Part shown: piece after piece, positions 44,171 through 57,720 of the stretch
Layout: every line of letters starts with the position of its first letter
Numbering within the stretch: the first letter of the stretch is position 1
Assembly: GCA_950022295.1 (NCBI GenBank)
Contig: OX465597.1
Location: forward strand, 380,029,016 to 380,093,015
Direction: 5' to 3'
Source of the DNA: Bromus sterilis
Lineage: Eukaryota > Streptophyta > Magnoliopsida > Poales > Poaceae
DNA: 64,000 bases
The notes under the pieces: generated by a model
Told to the model about the DNA's origin: nothing
The model's database searches: none
The model's input: only the letters and a program-made list of their open reading frames with translations
Made by a program: the position numbers and the translations under genes

Positions 44171-44725
44171 GACGAGCGGATTGCGGCGAGAGGAAGACGA
44201 GACAGGCGGCGAGAGGAAGACGAGAGGGGATGAAAGGAGGAGTAGAGCGAGCGGTGTCCTTCTACGGTGAGCCCGCCCGCTTTATATAGCAGCGGGGGGA
44301 CACGCGGCGGACGCGCGTCGCCGATTGGACTACTGCAGCGGCGATTGGACTAGACTCCGATGCCGCATTGATTCCCCTGCGGCGGCGTCAGGAGCGAGGA
44401 AGATGAAACAGGCGGCGGCGCGGTCGACGGACCGTTGGGTATCTCGACGCGCCGCATTGATGCTCTTTGCGACGATTGGACTCATCACCTGCGCCGCATT
44501 GATTCGCTGCGGCGGCGGCAGGTGCGGGGAAGCCGAGGCGAGAGGATGACGACGACGCGTGTTCACACGCCGACAGGTGGGGCGCGGCGCGAGGCGCATG
44601 AAATCGCGCGCGCTTTCCTTTCGTTCGTCCGCTTTCTTTTCATCCGGCGACCCCAAGCGACCCCGAGTGCGACGGGTTTGACTTGGGATCGCCGGACTCA
44701 ATTTCGGCCAATCCGGCGATATTTG

Positions 44726-44911
44726 GACGATTTTCCTCCACCCGACACTATTTTCGCCGTTTTGGGGGCCTCTTGGGGGCGCGGCTGGACGGTTTTCCTC
44801 CACCCGACACTATTTTCGCCGTTTTGGGGGCCTCTTGGGGGCGCGGCTGGACGGTTTTCCTCTACCCGACACTATTTTCGCCGTTTTGGGGGCCTCTTGG
44901 GGGCGCGGCTG
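44726..44911. repeat. Three tandem 62-bp units next to the Harbinger right end
   Basis: Units start at 44726, 44788 and 44850 (GACGRTTTTCCTCYACCCG...), almost identical (one change each). Each unit ends in GGGGGCGCGGCTG, which in the last unit runs into the terminal inverted repeat. Confidence 0.88.
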
Positions 44912-44923
44912 AAGATGCTCTTA

Positions 44924-45911
44924 GACATGAAAATGGTACACCTCCTCGCTAGATGTCTCCGGCTTGTGCACGCTCTCGAGCTGCTTTGGAATTCACAACA
45001 GATCAACAGTATTCCCGCGAAAAGGAAAAAATAAAACCTAAAACGTCACACCGCGGCTGTAGATGAGTCCAAAAGCTTATCATCATTGGGCTCCACACAA
45101 TACCAATTTATCAAAGCTATAGCTGATAATGGATGGACCAGAGCAGAAAAATACAGTATCAGCAGATTCATCGTTTAATGGACGAAGGCATGATGTAATT
45201 GTTGTTATATGTCGTTTAATGGACGAAGGTTTATATGTCTGCTGGCGGGCGTGGCTGGCCATGCTAAAAGCGTGAAAAGATGCTTTTGATTTGTTTAGCA
45301 GTTTGCTGGGTTGCGTTTGCAGTTTGGTCTGCACCGGCGGCTGGATCTGGAATTTAAAGGGCAACGCAGGTGTCATCAGTTCGGCGGCAAACACACCAAC
45401 CTCCTCGACAGAGGCAGTGGGTTTTGCCTACTTGTCGGCGCACAAACGTTTTTTTTTACCTTAATCGTATAGAGCGAACGTCAGCTCAGATTGCACCTCG
45501 GGCGACTCTGTTTGTAGCCGTTCGTTGTCTTGCACGAATCTTGGCAATAACTAAAGTCCAGCTATGCGTTCGCTCCTGATGACACACGCGCGACCTTATC
45601 CTCTCCACTTCCACTCTCTTCACTCGCTCCTCACCGAATTTCGCAGGCGCGGACGAAGGCAGGCGGAGGCAGGGCGGCCGGGGTGAAGGCCTCGCGTCTT
45701 CCTTGTCGCAGGCACGGGTGGAGGCGAGGTGGCCGGGGCAGAGTCAGGGGCGGCCGGGGCGGAGGCCTCACATTTTCCTTGGCGGCCGATTCGGAGGCAT
45801 GTGCGAGCGGATGTCGGGCCGGACGGCTGGGATGGGCGGCCGACGGCCGGGCGAAGTCAGGAGCTGGCGGGGGCGGCCGGCGGCCAGGCGGAGACACGAG
45901 CGGGCGGCCGG
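44924..45911. other. Spacer ending in a GC-rich gene-edge-like patch
   Basis: 44924-45590 has no supported feature. 45595-45911 begins with a CT-rich leader-like run and turns very GC-rich (GGCGGCCGGGGCGG-type repeats). It is then cut at 45912 by the LTR of element G. It may be the 5' edge of a lost gene or promoter. Confidence 0.3.
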
Positions 45912-47574
45912 TGATGTTACGAGAGTTTACTTCTCGCCCCTCGTTGCTTACCCAAAGTGGAAGGTTGAGATGTAGATAACGGCAATTTCACTTAGCGAAG
46001 ATGCTAAGGTAGAGTATCGAACCAGTAGGACTCCAAGATCGACAAGAAGGTGGTAAAGTGAACAATGGCGCTGTTCACAACCGAGGTTGCTAACTTTACC
46101 TGGACCTGCACACACAGCAAATAACTTTGCTTCCCAACGAGCACAGAGGAGTTGTCAATTCCTCCGGCCTTGTTATTTACAAAGGATAAAACACACGGGA
46201 TAATAATGATAGTGATAGCAACGAAAAAGTAAATAAAACAGTAAATTGATAGCGGGTGTAAACAGTATTGGAAATATGGACCGGGGTCCTATGATGTTCA
46301 CTAGTGATGTCTCTCTCCCAAAAGACGATAAAATAGTCATGCGAGGTAAACAAATTACAGCTGGGCAATTGACATGATTATGTGCGTAAACCAATGCTAA
46401 CTATGGTACAAAGAAAGGAAGAGGCTCAAAAGCTTGGGCGGTACGCCAAATCAAGTAGACCAAAATCCATCTACCTACTAATCATCCACCTTGAGATATC
46501 TATCCAGAATATCTCGCTGGTATTAAGTTGCGAATCCCACCCAAAGTGTAAACTCAAAGCAACGGACAACTGCATTAAAGAACTTTGCGTAAAGTAAACA
46601 ATCCTTGCACCCCGCAAGTACAAGCACCGTTATTTTCTCCCTTGTGGCAACAACACATCCACTAGACTCATGTTTCTGTCACTCAAGCTAGTCATCGGGG
46701 GGCATGAACCCACAATCATGCATAACGCTCCCTCTTGGAGTCACTACCTACTACTTGGCCAAAGCAATAAACAGCAACAGAGAACATGCAAGAATTACTC
46801 TAGAACGTAAATATAAAAGAGGAGAATCAAATATATTACTCAAACACAATCCGAACATAATCTCATAATCCATCGGCTCCCAGCAAACTCAGCATAGCAA
46901 CAGCAGAAATATTACATATGTGCCTTGATCATGTAGGGCGGCTCACGAGGTCTAATCCATGAAGAACAAATAGGGGAGGAGAACATCACATAGCTACTGA
47001 TCATAGACCTATGGTCCAAGGTGGACTACTCACGGTTCATCCGGGAAGCATCCATGGTGGTGGAGAAGCTCCGGGAGGTGATTCCTCCCTCCGGCAGGGT
47101 GCCGGGAAGAGGTCTTCTGGTGCTCCCGATCTTGGAAGCACGGTGGCGGCGGAACAGAGGAGAGATCGCGAAAAAGGGTTCTTGTCATGAGGAATATATG
47201 GGCGAAGGGGGGCAGCCAGGGGGGCCACAAGGGGTCCAGGCGGCCCCCTGGCGCGGCCCCACCCTAGGGCGCGCCGGGAGGGCGCCTGGGCCCCTGGTGG
47301 GTCCCCTCTATCCCCCCCCCCCTCGGTGTTTCTCGAAGCTTCCGTATCGCTGATTTTGTATTGGATTTTTCCTGAATTTTTGGAGCACTTTTAATATGGG
47401 GGAAACCTGAAATAGAAAAACAACAGAAAAAAGGAACTCGCACTGGGGTGCACTGAGTTAATAGGTTAGTCCAAGTATGATCAAAAGTGTATGGAAGTTC
47501 ATCAATATCATAGCAATATCACACAAAAGAGGCATGGAGCAAGCATAAATTATAGATACGTTTTGGACGTATCA
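45912..47574 (-). repeat. 3' LTR of element G
   Basis: About 1.66 kb. The outer edge at 47574 reads TGATACGTCCAAAACGTATC on the minus strand, and the other edge near 45912 reads TGATGTTACGAGAG. The polypurine tract follows at 47575-47588. It belongs to the same family as the LTRs of A and C but is a separate insertion. Confidence 0.75.
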
Positions 47575-50500
47575 ACATCCCCAAGCTTAATTCCTTCTCG
47601 TCCTCGAGTAGGTAAATGATAAAAGCATAATTTCTGTGGTGACATGATAACAACCATATAAGAACTTTTAAGTAAAGCAATCAAGGCATGTAATTCAATT
47701 CAAGTCATAACAAGCAAGAGTCTATATTTAGCATTGAAACAAGCAACATAAGAACATAAAGGTGCAAGAGCTCTCGCTGTCCGTGACTCGAATGTCTCCA
47801 GATGGTGTTTGCGTGCAAGAAAGGGGATAGGGATATACGAGAAAAAAGTATTTTTGTGTTGAGAACTCAATCTACTAAAGTTTCACACTTGGTCTTCTTT
47901 GGAATCTTATCTTGACTCATCCCCAGACCACTAGCCATGTACAAGTCAAAATGATCCACTCCTTTTCGACATTTTGAGCACTCATGCAATGGATGAGCGT
48001 AAGCAAGAAAGTTGACACTTAGGATGGCAAAGAGAGAATATGGTGGAGGAGGAAGACAAAAAGGGTATGAAAGGCTCACATCAATTAGGACAATCATAGG
48101 CGAGAGAAAGCCAAATGATAGATATGATGTGAGGAGTAGGGATTGCCATGCAGCGGATGCACATATGAGCTAAGGTAAGCTCTCCAATGGAACTAGTGGG
48201 GTGCATCCAACTTGCTTGCTCAAGAAGACCTAGAGCTCATTTGAGGAGGCTCATCATTGGAATATACAAGCCAAGTTCTATAGTGTGAAGGTCCCCACAT
48301 AGCTATATGCATAAATGATAATCTCTATGGAGTACAAGATATAAGAGGGAGTACGAGTGTGGATCTCTCAAAAGGAATAGTAGTGTGCCCCCTTCTCTCT
48401 TTTTATTTCTTTTTCTCTTTTTTTATATTTTTTGTATGTTTTTGGTGGCCTCAATGGCTCTTTCTATTTCTCTCATTTGTCCTCTTTGGGATCTTTTAAT
48501 TTGTCCACTTTGGGATCTTTTCCTCACTTTAGGGTCAACACTCTATATATTACAAAAAGTATAGAAGATCTTTCGCACTTTACAAAAGTACTCAAATCAT
48601 AAAGAAGATGTAACTATCATGATGTATGCAAATGTGTGCCTCTGCCAATGTAGCAGGATATGCAATGATACTAGCGCGTCATGTAGCAATGATTAGGGCA
48701 AGGCCCAACTAGCATGCGACTCATCGATCAAGCAAGTAGAATGTATGACATGAAGATCAAGTCATGAGAAGATGGATGTTGCATGACAATATATCTCGGA
48801 AAGGCTATGGAAATGCCTTGATAGGTAGGTATGGTGGCTGTTTTGAGGAAGGATATAAGGAGGTTTATGATGACAGAGCGTATCGTTCGAAGGGTTTGGA
48901 TGTACCGGCGAAGGTGGACGCCAACTCTCGGAGTGAGAAGAAAGCAATGCACGACACAGGAGAGGCTAGAAAAATATGGGAAGGTGGAAGTGTCAACTTT
49001 CGAATACTCACATTAGTCCGAAGAACTCATGCACTTATTATCGGTAACTCTCAATCTAATAAGGAGGTTTCACAAAGAGACAAGTACCCCGAGAAGGAGT
49101 GTATGTGGGTTTGGTTATCCTTGCGCATCCTCGACTCATGGTACGTGAGTGTACTTTAATATTCGACCCCTCAGAAGAGTAGTGATCCATCTAGTAGCTA
49201 AAGTTCTCAACTAATTTTGTAAGTTTTGAAAATAAACACGGATTGCCCAAAATACGACATCTATCACTAATGGGCTAAAACTCTTGACACCAAAAGTCCA
49301 AACATTACTCAAAACAATACCTCAAAACTTGTCACAACCCTAATTTTGGTATGTGCTTTTTATTTCTAGAAATAAGGCATCATGTTTAAATTTCCTTTAT
49401 TTAATAATTGGGGATTTGGAAAAGCCTCAAAAAGAATTTAAATAAATGGCCAAACAAAAATATTTTTCCAAAAATCTTTTGAACTTTTTGAAAATCGCTA
49501 TAAATGAGCATAATCACATATAAAGTGAAGTGGGTCCCACTGCATGCTCTAAGATTTTTAAAAAAATTCCAAAAAGGGCTTGGAAATTAAATATAAATCC
49601 TATTTGAATTGAAATTCAAATTATTTGAATTTCAAAAATATCCAAAACTTGTGAGTGGTTAGCTATATGCCATGTAAGGCCACATAAATGTTTTGGGCAT
49701 TTTATAAAATGTCTAGATATTTTTATCAAAGCAAAACAGAAATACAGAAAAACAAAATAGAGAAAATAGAAAAGGGAAAACCTACACTGGTTTCGGCCCA
49801 ACTTATCGCCCTAGCCCACTAGGCCGGCCCAGGCCCACCCCTTTCTCTTGTCGTGTTCTCCCGCGTCGGCAAGCAGCTCGGTGGCGAGCTCGCCGCCGTG
49901 CACGCCACCGAGGCACGCCTAGGCTTCCCCTGGCCACGTATCCATGCCACGGAGACGCCCAAGACCTTTCCCGTGGCCATTCCCCTCTCCTCCTTCACCC
50001 TCCTCCTTTCCCTCTCGTGATTTCGTCGTCACCCGACGGGAACCGGAGTTCACCGCCGTGGAAAACACGTGGCCACCGCGTCCCTCAGCCTCGACGGCCT
50101 TGTCCATCAACCTCACCGCCGTCTTCTTCGTCTCCGAGCAGCAGATCACGAGCCAGGAAGCTCCACAGACGCCGCCCCCTTCATCGTCTTCATCGGCGGC
50201 CGCCATGGATCCCGGCGAGCAATTCGCTGCCCCCGGTGCCTCCCCGCCGTATCCTTCGACGCCATCATCTCCACGGTGAGCGCACGAGCCCAAAACCCCT
50301 CCCCGCGCTCTAAATCCCCGCCGGAAACCCCCTTCCCGCCGAACCCGAGCTCCGACCTCCGCCGCGTTGTTCACCGCTGTCGCGTGCGACCTCGCCGGTG
50401 ACGCCAGAGTGTCTCACGTGATGCGGGAGTACACGAGGCGCGTTCCAGTGGTCTCCCCGTGCGATTTGGTGGCCGGGAGCTCCATCCCGGCGAGACGCCG

Positions 50501-50664
50501 CCGTCCTCTGTGGTCGCCGCCGGTTAACCGCCGGTGGCGGATTAGCTTAGGGCTAATCACACCACTAAACCACGCCTTAAGCCAATGACAGGTGGGGCCC
50601 TGGCCCATTTAACCCCACTGTCAGTTTAATTAAACGGGGATTAACCCCAGTCCCACTGACAGGG

Positions 50665-53600
50665 TGTGACGCCCCCAAAATCAACCCGTGTACAGTAATC
50701 ATACACGCAGGGTACACGACTGAGATTAGGGTGCCACGGTGAGAATATCACAGCACAACACTAAACACAAAAGGATAAACAAATATGTTACAATACCAGG
50801 GATCACGAGGATCCGAATACATAAGTCATACAAGCCATAATATCTGAGTACAGACATAGTTAGTCAAGTTTTGCCTTAAGAAGGCTAGCACAAATGACAT
50901 CAGAGATACAGATCGAAAAGGCGAGGCCTCCTGCCTGGGATCCACCGAACTACTCCTGGTCGACGGGGAACTCGACGTCGTAGTAGTCGCCTCCGGGGTA
51001 CTCCTGCTCCTGGGCTCCAACGTCGACTGCAGCGGCCGATCAGGCAAAGCGAAAAAGGGAAATAAAGCAAATGTGAGTATCTAGCATACCGCAGTCTTAC
51101 GTCCGCTACTAAGCATTATGCATGGTATCAACGTAAAGAAGAGGCTATATATAGTGGACTGCAAGATAGAAATCAGAATAAGGGTAAGAAGCTAGGTCTA
51201 TCGAAGACTAGCACCTTCCGACGATTTCTTGCAGCAGGAGGTAAGAATCAGCCAACAGTTTATATAAAGCATAAAGTAACAATGCAGCAGAAGTTGCTGC
51301 ATCATTGTATAATAGTAAGTTGTAATAATTAGCAATGCCTCCGAGTTCACCTCCTCGACATCCCAGCGAGGAAGAAAACCCGGAACCATACAATTTAATA
51401 ATAATAGTTTGTAGTGGTAAGATCCAGCTTCAGCATAAAGCGTCCTGTTACCGTGGACACGGCTATTCGAATAGACTAATCTTCCCTGCAGGGGTGCACT
51501 TGTGTTACACTACACGCACGGATCTCCAGGGTGGCGGGAACCTTGTTAGGGAACGCTCCATCGAGGCTATACGACACTCCGTAGCCCATCTTTCAAACTC
51601 AACAGAGAGGCCATCCGCCGGTCTAAATCCTAAGTACGCCGGGCCTTGGACCCCAACCCGAACGTACTCCTGCACGGTGCGTGGCTGGCCGGTGAAGTTA
51701 AAGCAAATCCAAATAAGACACCACCGCGCGAGCAAATAAGACAACACCACTTCCCGGCGCAGGCCGCGGTACTGCTGACGTCTGAAGAGTCCTCGGACGA
51801 CACTACGAAACAGAGGAGCCCATAACTCGTAATTCCCACGGGTAGGTAGTGCGTACATGGCATATAGCCAACTCAAGACATTCACTGAACCATTAGTCAT
51901 TTTATTAACTTGCGAGACAACCGTTATCGTTGCCTCGACTTAACTGACCCGCGGACAATGACAGCAGCCAGGACCACCAGTACATCGGTGCCTGCCCTAT
52001 CGTCCCACCAAGTCACTGCGGTTACCAACAAGGTGAACCGTCTCCTTACATTGTCTCGCGTGTGCTCCTGGAGGAGCTCGACTTTCGTGGTTTGGTAACT
52101 CTCGCGGCCAACGATCAGGGGCCAAGCACACCGGTACACTGGTCGTACCCTCCCTGTCGTCCCGTCGCAATACCTCTCGCGGGTACCGTTGGGTCGCCCG
52201 ACTTCTTACCTGAAGGACAACCGTTACTCAGGTACCTAGAGCGGCTATACAGAGTCAGCAACGAGTGGAGTACAAGGATTACTCCTTGATAGCTCACACT
52301 TGATGGTGGCTCGGCAGAGCCGAGCTAGGGGGCCTGAGGCGGTGTCTGCATTGTATCGTACCTGTGCAGTTATTATATTTGTATCCGCGTTCACTCCCCT
52401 GAGTGATCACGACCCGCTATCTAATCCTAGCTAACAATGCGCAGGGCTCACTGCTGAATATAATATATATAATAGGCAGCATAGGATAACGGAAGGTACA
52501 TCAAGGGGCGACAAAAACAGGCTATTCAATTGAATAGGATTGTAACGTAGTAGCAGCAGTAACAATGCCTAGTGCAATAAATGTACGGAAAGATAGGCGA
52601 TATCTGGGGAAGAGAATGGCTCTGCTTTCCTGGAAGCTCGACGGTAGGGGTAGGGTCGTCTACGAAGTAGTCGTACTCAGCAGCAGTCTAGTCGACGGCA
52701 GCAGCGGGGTCTACCGGAGATTAAGGGGGGAATAAATAGTAAATACACAGCAAGCATATACAAACAGATGCATGACATGACAGATGCAATGCTAACGGTG
52801 TTCTAACGCAGTGCAAGGTATTATGCTCTGGGCGGGAATTCATCCGGGGATGAACTGTCAGCTCCGGGCGATTACCGGACAGGGTGTCTGGAGGGGGAGA
52901 TATCATGCCGGAGGTGTCGTGGACATCCGACACATGTGTGGGTGGTGTATCCGGGTTAGTTGATCTATCCTGAACAACTTTCGTGTTCGAAATAAATTCA
53001 TCCGGGTACTTTAGCAGTACCGGACAATTTATCGGACAGTCGGTCCGGAGGGGGACGGTCCGATGTTCGTTGTGTTAGAGGGGTGTGATAGACATACAGA
53101 TAGCGTATCTGTATTCGTTATATTTTTCTAATCAATTTTCATGTATAAAGTTTTTGAATCTGAGTTACGGTTTAAAACTTATTGAATTTCAAAGTTTAAA
53201 TCAGTTAAAAAGAATTTCTGAATTTCTTTTTATTATTATAACAACATTATCAAAAACAGTGCGTGACATGTGGGTCCCACATGTCAGCCTCTATTTATTA
53301 ATAAATATTTTATTTAAATTAAACTGACTAGTAGGGCCCAACAGTCAGTGACTCATTTTAATAATCCATTTAAATTAAACTAATAAGCCAGTGGGGACCA
53401 TGTGTCATGGGCACACTGTTAATTTAACAGTTAAACTAATCCAGTAGTTTAATTAAGTAACCGGGCCCACATGTCAGTTGGTCAGAGGGGTATCTAACTC
53501 AGTTTTATTTAACAGTGGGTTTAGCCGGGGTGGACCCACCTGTAAGTGACACACCGAGCGGGATTAAGGCTTAATGAACCCGCTGACAAGTCGAGCCCAC

Positions 53601-54964
53601 CTGGCAGTGACTCCGGCGAGCTCGCCGGCGACAGAGCTCCGGGGAACTCGAGCTAGCGCATGCCACCGTGCAAGGTTTTGCTCGCCGTTTGTTCCTACGT
53701 GACCAGTGAGGCGCGCCACGTTGATCCATGGTGGGGGGAGGGTGTCAGGGACGGCCAGGGCGAGCTCGGGGTCGTCAATGGCGGAGGCCGTCGTCGGGCT
53801 CCAATGGCGTCTTGCGTTCCGAGACGAAATCGAGCGCGCCACGGGGTGGAATTGAACCTACAGAGCACTATGAACGTGTGTGTGCCAAAATCGTGCGCTG
53901 GAACGGCATGGGAGCACGGCTACGACGACGAACCACGGCGGCCGGAGCAGCTAAAAGGGGGGTTTCGTCTACGGCGCTATCGGGACTCAACGGGCAGTTG
54001 GGGGTGGTGAGGATGCTCACCACGAACGCGTCGGGGTTGGAAGCGGGCTCGGGGAGGGGCTGAGGCGGCGTGAATTGGACGACGATCTCGCCGGCGGCGA
54101 GGAAAAAGACGACGATGTGGCGCACCGTGCAGTGGCTCCGGGCTCGATTCCGTCTGTGGCCAGGCGTAGTCGAGGAAGACGAAGAGCTTGGACAAGGCGG
54201 CGTGGCGACGCGAGCTCACTGTCCGCGTGAGCTCACGGCCATGGCGACGGCGGCTCGGGTGGGATCTTTCCCCGGTGACAGCGAGCTGCAGGGGGAGGGA
54301 AATGGTGGCGGGCGTGTCCAGGGGGTGGCTGGGGGCGGCCTTATCGTCTCCGCGAAGGGAGGGAGCAGGTGGGGGCGGGTCGGCTTGCCAGCGTCGTCGG
54401 CGAGCCCGGCACCGTACGGGGCAGGTGGGGGAGTGGTTTGGGGAAGAAGACAAGGGGAGGGGGTGGGCTGGGCTGAGGTGGGCCTTTGCCCCGGGCGAGT
54501 TTTAGTGATTATTCAATTTTTTTTCCTTTTTGCATTCTGTTCTTTTCCTTTTGTATTGGGTTTAATTGCTTTAACATTTTTGTAAAATGTGTAACCTGGT
54601 CCATAATTAGGAGTGTATATTTACAGAGTGCCACAAAAAGTTTAGGCTTAAAATAAAACCATTTACTATTTCTTTTTAACATTCAATTGTCAAATGGTGC
54701 TGTTTTACTTGGTGTTTGAATTGTTTGAATTTTCGAGAGGCATAATAAAATACCATAACCACATGGGCATGACCCACTGATTATTTGCGATTTAATAAAA
54801 GTGGTTGTATAATTTTTGGACAAGTTTTATTTGCAACATTATTTTTAATATCAACAAAAGGCATTTTGGATTTGTTTTGATTCAAATTTGATCATGGCAT
54901 GATTTAGCAACAGTAATGGTCATTAGCAAAAGGATTACTGTTACAGACAAATGAGGGTGTTACA
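50665..54964 (-). mobile_element. Element F: long solo-LTR-like insertion nested in E
   Basis: Starts TGTGACGCCCCC and ends GGGTGTTACA, flanked by the TSD CAGGG (50660-50664, 54965-54969). 4.3 kb with no gag-pol and no primer site seen. On the minus strand it shows the same order as E and the 4074-7061 LTR: GC-rich part, acidic segment 1 (52711-52632), palindrome-rich block (51499-51445) and acidic segment 2 (51026-50950). Whether it is a true solo LTR or a two-LTR remnant needs alignment. Confidence 0.72.
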
Positions 54965-54998
54965 CAGGGCGGGCCCACTAGTCAGATTGACCAGTCAA

Positions 54999-55015
54999 CC
55001 CCCCCCCCCCCCCCC
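54999..55015 (+). repeat. Cytosine homopolymer run in E
   Basis: About 17 consecutive C, 30 bp after the end of F. The length is likely to vary between lines or sequencing runs. Confidence 0.8.
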
Positions 55016-57626
55016 ACATCAGCACTGCGTCATGCTGATGTAATAAATATTTTCTCTGTTAATAGAAAAATTCCAGAAATTGTTTAAATCTTTGAAATTC
55101 ATTAACTTTTAAACCACAACTCCAAATCAAATAAATAATATATGAAAAATTATCAGAAAAATGCAAGGATTCCAAATATCATACTTTCATAGATGAAAAA
55201 CACATCTATGGTGGGGGACCAGTAGCATTTAGCTATATGGCTTATTTGGAATAATTCAAAATAAATGTTTAAATCATTTCAAATTAAATCTTTGCAATGC
55301 CAACCTTATCACATGAACATCAGAGGCATATCATACACATGAAAACATAGTTTACAAAGACCAAACATTAGCAAATGCAACTTTGGCTAATTTGAACAAC
55401 ATTTGGAGTTTGAATTTGAATTTCTTATTCAAGTCAACTTCAATTAACATGTGAAAAATTGAACCTAGATCACATCAGTACCATGCCATGATTCATTTCT
55501 TGAATGTGCATTGCAATGTAATGTTCATACTTGTGTCTCGGTGTTTGCTTCTTCTCGATAGAATCATCGCCAGACGTAGTTCATGTTTTCTCCGAAGAGT
55601 GGCACCCCGAGTCCCGACAATAAGGAAAGCAAACCCCCTTTGATCATATCTATAAAAACCCAGTTTCCCTCTTGTTCTTTTATGCATGATTAGGTGATTC
55701 ACATGTTACCGTTCTATCGCTAGTTGAACCCATCCTTTGCATGACCTTTCATTGTTGCCACAGTATTAAGCAAAACACAACCTAGCAGATCCTAGAATGT
55801 TTGTGATCATCATGTGGCCCTTCATCCATGTATGTTTATGCTATGCTTAGTATGGTTACAATGTGGTTGATCCATCTGGGTGATGTATCAGGATGGTAGC
55901 GAACAATGCAATGTGATGGTAATATGTTGGTGAAGTCACCCTAACAAAGGTGAACAATGAGAGGCTGTGTAGGAGTACACAGTGGTTTGTATTATTTACA
56001 CTGCCTTAGGCCCCGAGTTCTCGTGTTAAGATCCAAGACAAGAGTACTTACACATGCAGGGCTATGGGACCCCGTTTGGCCTACTAACTCACCCCGACTA
56101 TGGTCCAGGATTCGCATGGGTTATTGCTTCTTCGATTTGATTTTGTGCCGGAGTGGGAGGAGATGCACGGTTACTTTGTAGCACGGTTTTAGACAAGCGC
56201 AGTTCCATCCGTCGAGGTGGGCTTGTCGGACCGTCCATACATCGTCTGGGTCCTGAATGGAAACCCCGGCCGGATTCCTGATTGGGGTACATACTCAGAT
56301 AGGCGATCCCCTGGACTAGAGTTGGAGCCATGAGGTAAGTGCCTTGGTGTTTATCCTCGTCCGACATCCGCTTGAAGGATGAAGAGTCACGGGCGGTATG
56401 TGATGACACGTGTGTGAAGCGTACACCCCTGCAGGGTAATGATCTATTCGAATAGCCGTGTCCGCGGTTATGGACTACTTGGAGACCTTTACTTGATTAT
56501 TAGACAACTCAAATGGATACTCTAAAATTGCCAAGATAAGTGTGAGTGCTTTGGGTTGCTTCCTCGTGGGGAAGTCGAGGAAGGATCCACGGTGGTGTAT
56601 TGATGTGGTGACCAAGATTAGATGGACTCGAGTGCGCCTCTCATCTCAACTCTATGTAGTTGTAGTACAGGATAGCCAAGTAAAAGCTTTCTGCATTACA
56701 ACCCCACTTGCCTTTACCTTGATTCCTGAGCATAAGTAGTATAGTTCTGATGTAAGTCTTGCTGAGTACGACTTTGTACTCACGTTTGCTTATTCTATGT
56801 TTTAGAGACGAGACCACTGACCCTGATGGTGGCCTCTACCTCGATCTCGACGCCGACTAAGTCGTATATATCCAGACAACAGCCTGGTTCCTTTGGAGGG
56901 TCTTTGTATTTTCTTTTAGGCTTCTTAAGCCACTTGTTAACCTTATCTTTACTAAGACATAATTTGCTTCCGTTGTTTCTTGATGTAATGTTGGATCACA
57001 GTCATGTGATATCTGCTTGTAATACAACTACTATGTCTGCTCAGTTTAGCAGATGCAATAAAGTCTATGAGTTTGTAGAGTTCATGTTGTGTTACCTGCT
57101 GTTATACACTTGGCATGCATGCTGCGTGTATGTTTATATCGTTCATGTCATGTGTGGGGTTCGATAGCTTAGTTGTGTTCTTGCCGGCGGTCTTTCTTAC
57201 ACCAAGTGGCCCTGAGATGTGCGCAGCTTGGGGCATCGCGATGCGATTGCTCGTGACTCCGTCACGTGGCACACTTCGTTGTACGTTCGAGCCCGCCCGA
57301 GACCCTGACTAAGAGATCGGGCTGGAGTCTGTTTATGTAAGTGTTATGATTCAATCGATAATATGGTTGAGGCGACTTCTCTATGAGTATGGGATTTCAC
57401 CACCCATAATCATTTAGACTTGTGAGCGGACGATGAGAACCCATCTCAGTTGATCATCCGGGCCTGGACGGGATGCCCCTCACGTTCGAGATTTCCGAGA
57501 GTGTCTTTTACTTGGCCTTGTCTGCTTAGACAAGTGGGTATGGCTCTCGGCTCTCCATAAGATTGAGTTGTGACTGGAATTACATATGCAAATTCCGGGC
57601 CCAGACAAAACTATTGCAAATTACTA

Positions 57627-57720
57627 CTCCCTCCGATCCATAATAAGTGTCTCTCATATAGTATAAAGTTTGTACTAGTTTAGTACAAAATGAGCGACAC
57701 TTATTGTGAATCGGAGGGAG
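57627..57720. mobile_element. Stowaway MITE in element G
   Basis: 94 bp, ends CTCCCTCCGATCCATAATAA and the matching complement ending GAATCGGAGGGAG, with TA at 57625-57626 and 57721-57722. The related element B keeps the empty site (17215-17228, TTACTACTACAAA). Confidence 0.87.

Larger units (their letters stand above)
43426..44920. mobile_element. Harbinger-type non-autonomous element carrying an ORF
   Basis: 1495 bp with inverted ends GAGCATCTCCAGCCG and GAGCATCTTCAGCCG and a TTA duplication on each side (43423-43425, 44921-44923). It contains one GC-rich ORF on the minus strand and a 62-bp triple repeat next to the right end. No transposase is present, so it was moved in trans. Confidence 0.75.
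49330..57607 (+). mobile_element. Element E: solo-LTR-like insertion, hosting element F
   Basis: Starts TGTCACAACCC and ends GGGCCCAGACA, flanked by the TSD AAACT (49325-49329, 57608-57612). The uninterrupted target is seen in B near 17201-17225. Without F it is about 3.97 kb and looks like one long LTR with no gag-pol. It has an AT-rich start, a GC-rich part (49800-50560), acidic segments at 55562-55623 and 56806-56860, and the 53-bp palindrome-rich block at 56421-56473. Confidence 0.75.

Noticed and set aside
49944..50401. Ser/Pro/Arg-rich frames in E (about 50 kb) as a gene
   Set aside because: They lie inside a mobile unit bounded by TSDs, overlap in all frames and have no domain.
53848..53866. 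B-box-like GGTTCAATTCC on the minus strand of F as a SINE or tRNA
   Set aside because: No A box at tRNA spacing upstream.
54070..54585. 171-aa frame in F as a gene
   Set aside because: GC-rich LTR interior; equivalent regions in related LTRs are not open in the same frame.
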